A DNA stretch of 64,000 nt from Cylicocyclus nassatus. Taxonomy: Eukaryota > Nematoda > Chromadorea > Rhabditida > Strongylidae. Shown here one piece after another: positions 57,725-64,000 of this stretch; the first letter of the stretch is position 1; every line of letters starts with the position of its first letter. The notes beneath the pieces are model-generated. The model was given only the letters and a program-made list of their open reading frames with translations. It was not told the DNA's origin and ran no database searches. The position numbers and the translations under genes were made by a program. Location of the stretch: positions 29,763,441 through 29,827,440 of the forward strand of contig CATQJL010000316.1 in assembly GCA_958299035.1 (NCBI GenBank). The letters are read 5' to 3'.

Positions 57725-58303
57725 ATGGATTACAGGTCCGACAACAAAAACAATATTAGATCTACAAATATGTGCTCCGTGTTGTCCGCGTCTAACAATG
57801 ATCAGAGAGGACACCGGCTCAGAATGGTGAATGATCGAGACTCTAGTAACTATAAAGGATGCAAATGTAAAAGAAAGAAGTGTCGAATCTGTGAAAGGAT
57901 CAATTTTGACAACACTGTCAAAAGTTCAACAACAAATTACAATTTTAAAACTAACAAAACAGAGAATGCTAACTGTGATACGAAAAATGTTGTCTACATG
58001 ATAAAATGCCTCACATGTAAGTTACAGTATGTTGGAGAAACGAAACAGTCGCTTAGAACAATAATTAATCAACACAGAAATAGTTTTCGAAAAGGAAATT
58101 TGAACACATTTATGGTACAACACTTCCAAAATACTGGACATGACCCAGAAAATATAAGTATAGACATATTAGACTGCGTAGAGGAAGGAGAAAATACCAA
58201 GAAGTATTTGAGGAATAAGGAACTGCAATGGATACAGTACTTGCTTACAGCTTATTCTTTCGGTTTCAATGATCATGTGGTGACAGAATCGAAGAAGTTT
58301 TAG
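57725..58303 (+). pseudogene. GIY-YIG endonuclease domain of the Naiad-like element
   Basis: The first ATG of the open frame gives 192 codons. Residues 46-56 form a CxC-x4-C-x2-C zinc-binding-type cluster (CKCKRKKCRIC), typical of the linker preceding the GIY-YIG core in PLEs. The core follows: VYMIKC (90-95) and QYVGET (101-106) are the GIY and YIG strands, then LRTIINQHR (110-118), MVQHF (130-134) and TGHD (137-140). The usual Arg of 'LRxR' is Ile here, possibly a damaging change. Role of the family: nicks target DNA to prime reverse transcription. The frame stops (TAG) after NDHVVTESKKF; the alternative frame continues with LHSNELHVYF, pointing to a frameshift. Sequence upstream of 57725 may belong to the N-terminus in another frame. 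Confidence 0.85.
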
Positions 58304-58411
58304 CAACGATAAATATTTTACACAGTAACGAACTACACGTTTATTTTAGGAAACTCAATAGATATGATATTTCGAGACTAGATAGATTACAGTTTCGCAA
58401 CTAACTTCTCA

Positions 58412-59125
58412 ATGTTATCTTTCGAGCATAAACATAAGATATATGCATTAATTGCATCACCATTTTGGGAGAGAAAGGATAAGCTAAGAGCCAAACAAGA
58501 AGAAATAACAATTAACATACCATATATAGGTGATATTTTGGATAAGCTCAAATTTCACAAGTTATGTAACAGTTTGAGAATTAGAAGGATCGTCAAAGAA
58601 CATGTAAGAATCCAAGATGAAAACAAATTGAACAATACCAAAGTATCCATAAGATACAATCTTGGTAAACCGGCAGGTTTGGACATGTTTAATTACAACA
58701 GTTTTTCAAAAAGACTTGACGAGTCTACCATAAAGTCCATAGAAGAAAAAGAATGCAAATGTAATAAGTACATCGATTTTGTTGATGACTACCACAAGCA
58801 TGTTTGCACGGGAGATTTGAATTGTATACAGAACGAAAAGTTAAGAAAGATATTCAAAAAGGGAACAAAATATAGAACTCATGTGGTACTTACCAAAGGC
58901 GAAATTCTAAAAGTATTAGAAGAATTGTGTTCACAGTTAGCATTGAAGTACATTCGAAAATACAAAGCTACACATTCCATCAAATTTCGACTCACACATG
59001 AACTGAAAGAACACATTAAGAAAGAAATCAAATCTAAGTTATTCAATCTCTATGATCCAGAACAGATAGAATGCGATGAATATGACGTGAAAATCTTGAG
59101 AGATTTCCAAAGAACTTTAGCATAA
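58412..59125 (+). pseudogene. Naiad-like element, region between endonuclease and RT
   Basis: An open frame of 237 codons, Lys-rich, containing a cysteine/histidine cluster (CKCNKYIDFVDDYHKHVC). It is in the same frame as the endonuclease frame, but separated from it by several stops. It ends at LRDFQ, where a one-base shift moves into the RT frame (NFSITPVDKASSNYSFTC). I do not assign a separate function; this is the pre-RT N-terminal extension of the polyprotein. Confidence 0.75.
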
Positions 59126-59154
59126 CTCCAGTAGACAAAGCCTCGTCAAATTAC

Positions 59155-59659
59155 AGTTTTACTTGCAAGAAATTCTACTTGAAAATGATGAAGAGAGATG
59201 GAGCAGTCGGCTTCGAATGGTACACTTATGTGCCCACTACTCTAAAAGAAGATGATGTTTTAATCAAACATAAAAGAATTCTGAGTGGTCTAAACATTGA
59301 GTTAAAGAACGAGTGTGACATAATTCCTAGAATATATGGCATACCAAAAATGCATAAAACTCCAATCAGGTTTAGATTCATTACTGGTTCTAAAAGAAGT
59401 ACATTGAAGCCTTTGACTAAAATTCTACAGTTAATACTTGCCCACATAAGAAATCATTTTCAGAATTACTGCAAAGTCATTTGGCAAAGAACAAAAACGA
59501 AATATTTCTGGGCCATAGAAAATAGTAGCCAATTGCTGAAGGAGCTAACAACAGCTCATGGTAGCCTAGAAGTATATTCGGCTGACTTTCCTGGCCTTTT
59601 CGCAAACTTACCACACGATGTCGTAAGAAATAATCTCAGAAAACTTATTAGCCTATGTA
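59155..59659 (+). pseudogene. PLE reverse transcriptase, fingers and first palm motif
   Basis: Conserved PLE RT blocks: TPVDKASSNY just upstream (59126-59155), GIPKMHKTPIRFRFITGSKR (59338-59398), STLKPL, and palm motif A YSADFPGLFANLPHD with its catalytic Asp (about 59578-59622). The Thr normally after SADF is Pro, a decay sign. The frame is cut by the mariner-type MITE at a TA (59658-59659). Removal of the MITE plus one TA (774 nt, divisible by 3) joins this frame to 60434 onward without shift. Confidence 0.9.
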
Positions 59660-60431
59660 TTAGGTTGGCACATAAGTAATGCAACTTTTTATATAACTTT
59701 TGTCTATTTGAACGTAGCGCATTCATTTTTTGGCAATAAAAGGAATATGATGTAAGCTTCCAATGCACACATTTTTGCCGAATTTTACCATCTTATGTGA
59801 GGATTACGGTAGGTTTACGGTACTATGGGAAAAATTTTAGAATGCATCATATTTTGCTGAAACTTGGCCAATAGGGCTTATTTGACATGCTGATCACAAA
59901 AATGAGATCCGTTTCGCATGAAAAGGCCTCGTTCGTGAGATCAAAAGATAAATTTCATTTTAGCGACAAATGAATATGATATTCGTGTTTATCGCATAAG
60001 ATTACCCTATAGTGCAAAGTTATAGCGAATTCTGACTTTTCGCAGCTTAGTTATTGACAAATTGCCTTCAAAACTTGACGCGTTTGACTTGTTCAACTTC
60101 TCAAAGGCGCCCCACCTTAATTTGTGTTTAAATTTCATTTTTTTCACTGATTTCAATGTGCCAACTTCCAGCACATGCTGTCTATAATTGCTTTTTCATA
60201 TGTTTGAATCAGGTTTCGTAGGGCTTCATGTTTGCCAAAAAATCGTAAAACCTCGATTTTCAGCAGTTTTCAAAAAATGCTTAGATTTTTTGTACCACGT
60301 TATCAAAAATCAAACGGTTTGCGCAGAGTTGCAGCTTACATCACGATCTACATGATGCCACAATAAGAGATTGCTGCATAAAATAGGAAAAAAAGTTACG
60401 GGAAAAGTTGCAAAATTATGTGCCAACCTAA
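59660..60431. mobile_element. 772-bp mariner-type MITE inserted in the PLE RT
   Basis: TA duplicated (59658-59659 and 60432-60433). Tips 'TTAGGTTGGCACATAAGTAA' and the complement of 'AAATTATGTGCCAACCTAA' are inverted, with weaker similarity further in. No transposase. Insertion postdates the PLE insertion, which itself is absent from copy A. Confidence 0.9.
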
Positions 60432-60433
60432 TA

Positions 60434-61062
60434 TGAAAGGCTACCAATACATCAAGGTACATGGCAGTCGCGTAACACATGCTAGCACAGACACGAATCA
60501 AGGCAGTCATTATCAAATTGAAAACGTGATGTACATGATAGATTCTTTACTAGAATCTAGCTACTTATTCTTTGGTGGCGTCATTTACAGACAGATAAAA
60601 GGTATACCACAGGGCACTTCATGCAGCCCGCAAATGGCAGATCTTACATTAGCATACATGGAATTTGATTTCATGAAAAGGATAACAAGAACACTGAACA
60701 GTAGCGCTTTCTTATATAATTTCACATATAGATATATAGATGACATATTACACGTTTCTAACGATGCGTCAGAGTTTCAACGAAGATTGAAAGAAATATA
60801 TTCTCCAACTTTAGATATAGAAAAGACCAACGTTAGTTCAACGGAAGCAAATTTCCTTGATTTGAATGTACTAATCTGTGAAAACACGATAAAATTTAGC
60901 ATGTACAATAAAACGGACGCATACAATTTCAAAGTTAATAGGTATCCACAATGGGATTCTAATATACCAAGATATATTTTGTATAATACTTGTACTTTAG
61001 AAATACTTAGAATATATAGGAATTGCTCTGATTACGCACAGTTTCAAAGCAAGAATAATTGA
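60434..61062 (+). pseudogene. PLE reverse transcriptase, palm and start of thumb
   Basis: The frame continues from 59659: KGYQYIKVHG, RT motif B (IPQGTSCSPQMADLTLAYME, about 60603-60662) and motif C FTYRYIDDILHVSND with the catalytic YIDD (about 60720-60764). Then come the FLDLNV and SMYNKTDAYNF blocks characteristic of PLE RTs. The natural protein continues in the +1-shifted frame after QF (about 61043). Confidence 0.9.
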
Positions 61063-61264
61063 ACTTAGTAGTACGTCTAAAAGCAACGGATGGAAATTTG
61101 ATATTTTCATAAATAGACTGTATCGCATATTCCTCGATAGACCATTCATAATGCGTAAATATGGATTTGCTACATCTCTTCATTTCCCTCTCCTACATGA
61201 ACTGCGCGAAACATGGAATGCAGCTAATGCGCTCAGAGGTCATGGCGGGAGAACACTCGTTTGA
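61041..61264 (+). pseudogene. PLE RT thumb, shifted frame
   Basis: Reads SFKARIIELSSTSKSNGWKF, then FINRLYRIFLDRPFIMRKYG, and ends at TGA 61262-61264. Content and position fit the C-terminal thumb of PLE RTs. One indel near 61043 separates it from the palm frame. Confidence 0.75.
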
Positions 61265-61596
61265 AAGTGAGGTTGCAATCAATTTCTATCCCCCTTGTCT
61301 TACGTTTTGGATGTTGCATTTGTTTTCTTCAAATTTGCCTTTATTTTTCCTTGTCTTTCCTGTCTATTGTCTTTGAGAATTTGTCTTAGGATTCCAATTT
61401 TGCTGAAATCTTTTGCTATAATTTTGAGGCTTCCTTGGGAACTACTGATGGAACTACTGAACTACACCAGGGAAGTTGCACTACCGTTATAGTTCTTAGC
61501 CCCGAAACCGGATAGTATTCAAAAACTTTGAAAAAATTTTGAGACTCTTTTTGTATGTGTCTAGCATTTTATCTATCAAGTGCAAAAAACATTGTT
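61265..61596. other. A+T-rich 3' tail of the retroelement
   Basis: About 330 bp up to the junction with duplicated DNA. It contains no endonuclease domain, confirming that GIY-YIG is not downstream of the RT. A 'ctgatgg...ccgaaacc' pair near 61448-61513 was considered as a hammerhead and rejected. Confidence 0.6.
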
Positions 61597-61868
61597 ATGG
61601 TGTAATCACCCTTTTGAAATGTATTGTCAGAACAGTTACTGCGACTTAATTGCGCAAAGAGGCGATGATCACATTTTGTTGCCAGTGCCTCTGATTAGAT
61701 CTGATTGCCAGTGGAGGAGTTTTCAGAATGTTTGGTTTGTTTTCTGAAACGATATAAGGCTTTTAAGGCTGGATCCCCTCTACAAAATTCTGTAATCTTA
61801 CAACAATGAAGAGCGATCGATAATACGTTCCATAATGTAAATTTAAGTTGATGTCAGCTTTACAAATA

Positions 61869-62624
61869 TCAAGTTGTCCCTTAAGTTCCGCCCGTTTTGA
61901 TTTCCAATCGCAGTACGTAATGAACTTCTTGATTCTAGTTATAAGGCACCATTTAATAGAGCAAAGCAAGCCCGTGCTCTTGCTTTCGCATCAGTTCATA
62001 TCCTTTTCGCGTTTGAAGCCAAAACCAAAAAGATTCAATCGCTCAAAAAATAAAAAACAAATCGTAATTCCGTCCAAAAAATCCTAGGAATCTCCAAACT
62101 TGCTCACAAATACACTATCCGCATCAGACATTTATTTATACTGTTGCTGTAATTTTTCCTCGGATATAAACCAAAAAAATTTTTCATGTCCTTGCCAAAG
62201 TGATGCTGAGCTGTTACCACATTGGTAGTTGTGTACTACAGACCAATAAACGTACGCACGTGAATTTTCAGTTCTCTGCAGGCTTTGGTTCTCGAGAAAT
62301 ATTCGTTTTAGTATGGACAGGACTAAGCGAGGCTGAATTCGGTGTTTCTCGAGAATTGAGAAGATGTGGATAGTGTATCCGTGGGCAAGTTTAGGAACTT
62401 CCTAGGATTTTTTGGAAAGAGTTACGATTTTTCTTTATTTTCCGAGCGATTGGATCTTTTTGGTTTTTGGCTTCAAACTCGAAAAGGATTTGAACTGGTG
62501 CGAAAGCAAGAGCAGGTCTTGTAAAGCTTGCTTTGCTCTATCAAATGGTGCCTTAACTAGAGTCAAGAAGTTCATAACGTTTTGCGATTGGAAATTAAAA
62601 CGGACGGAACTTATGGGACAACGA
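61869..62624. mobile_element. 756-bp long-TIR MITE (complete, copy B)
   Basis: TA flanks (61867, 62625); left tip 'TCAAGTTGTCCCTTAAGTTC' and right complement 'GTTGTCCCATAAGTTCCGTC'. Arms are mirrored over about 230 bp ('gagcaaagcaag' and 'gcttgctttgctc'). It is the orthologue of the left-deleted 13948-14537. Confidence 0.8.
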
Positions 62625-62945
62625 TACATACCTGAACCTTTTTCAAAGACTTTATGGCAAGAGGAGTTATTAACAAACAAACAGTAAGCTCATTTCATGA
62701 GGCACTTTGTAGAGGTCCCTCGGAACACTGGTAATTGCTAAAACTACGCACAAAGAAAAAATTCTTGCCTGATACTTCCGTCCCATAATTCAATTTGCGA
62801 GTTGAGAATTCCGTCACCATTGACTTATTCTGATCAGGCGTTCAGTGTATTGAATCATAACACTTATTAGTTCTTTATTCAGATTCTGCACATAAGGAAG
62901 ACAAATCAGCTTTTTGCACTTCAATAAAAGACTACTTCGACTTAA

Positions 62946-63320
62946 AGGCATTGCTTAGGTTCACTAGAGGGGGGGGGGGGAATCTTGACTATGTATGAGA
63001 GCGTATGAGAGCGCAGCTTCTGACAGACCTAAGAGTTCATGTTCTATCAAGAAAGGTGGATTCTGAAGCGAAATAATTGCTTCGGACGAGTTTACAAGAA
63101 AGTGCGGTCTAATCCCTCTTTCAGCCGGTGAAATCCCGCCCGTCTAGCGTTTTTCTACAGTTGCAGGAAGGCGCGTCTCGTCCTTCGCTCTTCCGAAGGG
63201 ACCTTCGAAAAAGGGGTTTACGCGGTTTTTGGATAATTTGAGGGCAGGTTAGGATTCCGCAGGCCGTAAACTCAAAAGCGCCCACAATCCCAAAGGTGAA
63301 GTTCTACCTGGACAGTGCCT
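62946..63320. mobile_element. 375-bp TTAA-flanked MITE (copy B)
   Basis: TTAA at 62942-62945 and 63321-63324; ends 'AGGCATTGCTTAGG' and 'CCTGGACAGTGCCT'. The orthologue in A is 14889-15266, with decayed TTAAs. G run at about 62968-62979. Confidence 0.75.
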
Positions 63321-64000
63321 TTAAGATCCTTGCCCTATAAGATCTGTAGATCATTATGTAGGTGACGTGATTGAGTTACAAATACGAGCGATGTTTGCTT
63401 TTAATGACAAAATAGGAAAATTATGTAATTTCCCAAAATTGATAGAATGGGAACATTACAATCCGAAACCATAAATGAACGTGCACAACCCCATAACCCT
63501 GAGGTTCCGGGACGTCACGCAATTTCAGCCGAAGCGATTTGGCCGTACTCCACCTGTTTCCAACTCTTATCGATCCACAATACTTGTACATAATGTGAGT
63601 TTGTAGTCTGCAGGTGTTGGACCTGAAAAGATTTGGCAGATGCCAGATGCGTGGACAATGCAATGACAAATTTTGAAAAATTTTTGTTGCACTGTGGCCA
63701 TAGTCTATATAATGCCAGAGATTGAGTGCGCCACTTTCTGATAAATGAAAGCTGCAAAACTATGTTGTCAACCTGATACATTTAAGTACTTTGTCTGATG
63801 GGGGCAAAGTAGAATAGAGTCAGTTTTTTGTAGGTCACAGTTTAACGTTACATGTACGCCAATACGAACAGTATTGCAGTGCAACAATCAGAATCGTGCT
63901 AAATTTATTGAAGTACATTCATAAGCAAATGTTTTTTTGCGACGCAACTCATTGATGGAATCCAAAAATAAAATAATCAAAAACCTCTACTGCATGTTTT
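63321..64000. other. 3' flank of an expected CxxxC-gene paralogue
   Basis: Collinear with 15270-16470. The TTTATT at 63904-63909 is a minus-strand AATAAA matching 16399-16404. The matching coding region in copy A starts only about 50 bp beyond the point equivalent to the window end. Confidence 0.55.

Larger units (their letters stand above)
57635..61596 (+). mobile_element. Penelope-like retroelement, Naiad-type domain order
   Basis: An insertion of 3962 bp splits 'cttttcaaatgg|tgtaatcac' that is intact in copy A at about 13689. A short ATGG is present on both sides (57631-57634 and 61597-61600), a possible target duplication. Order on the plus strand: Cys-rich motif and GIY-YIG endonuclease (57725-58303), an unassigned spacer domain (58412-59125), RT fingers and palm (59155-59659, 60434 onward) and thumb (61041-61264), then about 330 bp of A+T-rich tail. 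Endonuclease upstream of RT is the permuted order described for Naiad-type PLEs; canonical PLEs have it downstream. Without the MITE it is about 3.2 kb. It is inactive because of stops, frameshifts and the MITE. Confidence 0.9.
48121..64000 (+). repeat. Large duplication, copy B (partner of 1979-16470)
   Basis: Same orientation as copy A and collinear with it. It runs off the right edge of the window just after the conserved poly(A) signal region of the CxxxC-repeat gene. B-specific insertions are at 50231-50394, 50946-52231, 55777-56712 and 57635-61596. B lacks the A-specific elements at 2804, 7079, 9361 and 12600. Confidence 0.85.

Noticed and set aside
61448..61520. Possible hammerhead ribozyme in the retroelement tail ('ctgatgg' ... 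'cgaaac')
   Set aside because: The two core-like strings are present and GAACTA/TAGTTC could pair between them. However, extra unpaired bases separate the helix from the GAAA core, and no proper stem III/cleavage site is visible.
1..64000. CRISPR array, prophage or bacterial operon
   Set aside because: No regularly spaced short repeats, no operon-like packed genes, no ribosome-binding-site pattern; repeats are eukaryotic transposons.

Overview
The window is eukaryotic, almost certainly metazoan, AT-rich, gene-poor and saturated with transposons. Evidence: split or spliced-looking reading frames, AATAAA polyadenylation signals, a CR1/jockey-type LINE, a Penelope-like retroelement, Tc1/mariner-type TA-flanked MITEs, TTAA-, TTA- and 8-9-bp-TSD DNA elements. 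There are no prokaryotic operons, rRNA genes, intact tRNA genes or CRISPR arrays. I cannot fix the phylum. Several candidate introns of only 24-31 nt would be unusual for an animal.

Layout. 1-1962: G+C-rich inverted/tandem repeat block, a tRNA-like sequence and a hairpin cluster. 1979-~16470: 'copy A' of a large direct duplication whose partner 'copy B' occupies 48121-64000 (the edge of the window). The two copies are collinear and share old MITEs, but differ by clean insertions, so one copy often shows the empty site of an element filled in the other. ~16400-17600 (minus): the most gene-like locus, a protein built of repeated CxxxC motifs, interrupted by one in-frame TAG. 17600-33300: mostly noncoding, with foldback and TIR elements; the most striking is a 1.84-kb giant hairpin nested in a TTAA-flanked element (28461-30761). 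33600-41300 (minus): a decayed LINE whose endonuclease domain is split by a 4.7-kb TTA-flanked (PIF/Harbinger-like) element, 36406-41122. That element carries a 154-codon candidate spliced gene with its own poly(A) signal. 42380-47140: hairpins, a second, internally deleted copy of the TTA element (44666-46038) with another element nested in it, and more MITEs.

Copy B contains, at a site empty in copy A, a 3.96-kb insertion: a Penelope-like retroelement with the GIY-YIG endonuclease upstream of the reverse transcriptase (the permuted, Naiad-type order). It is interrupted in the RT palm by a 772-bp mariner-type MITE and further damaged by frameshifts. The end of copy B reaches the conserved 3' flank and poly(A) signal of the CxxxC-repeat gene, so a paralogue of that gene is expected just beyond base 64000.

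Functionally the window is a stack of nested mobile elements with only two or three possible host genes. Most short open frames here lack an ATG, lie in palindromes, or are not conserved between copies A and B, and are not annotated as genes.
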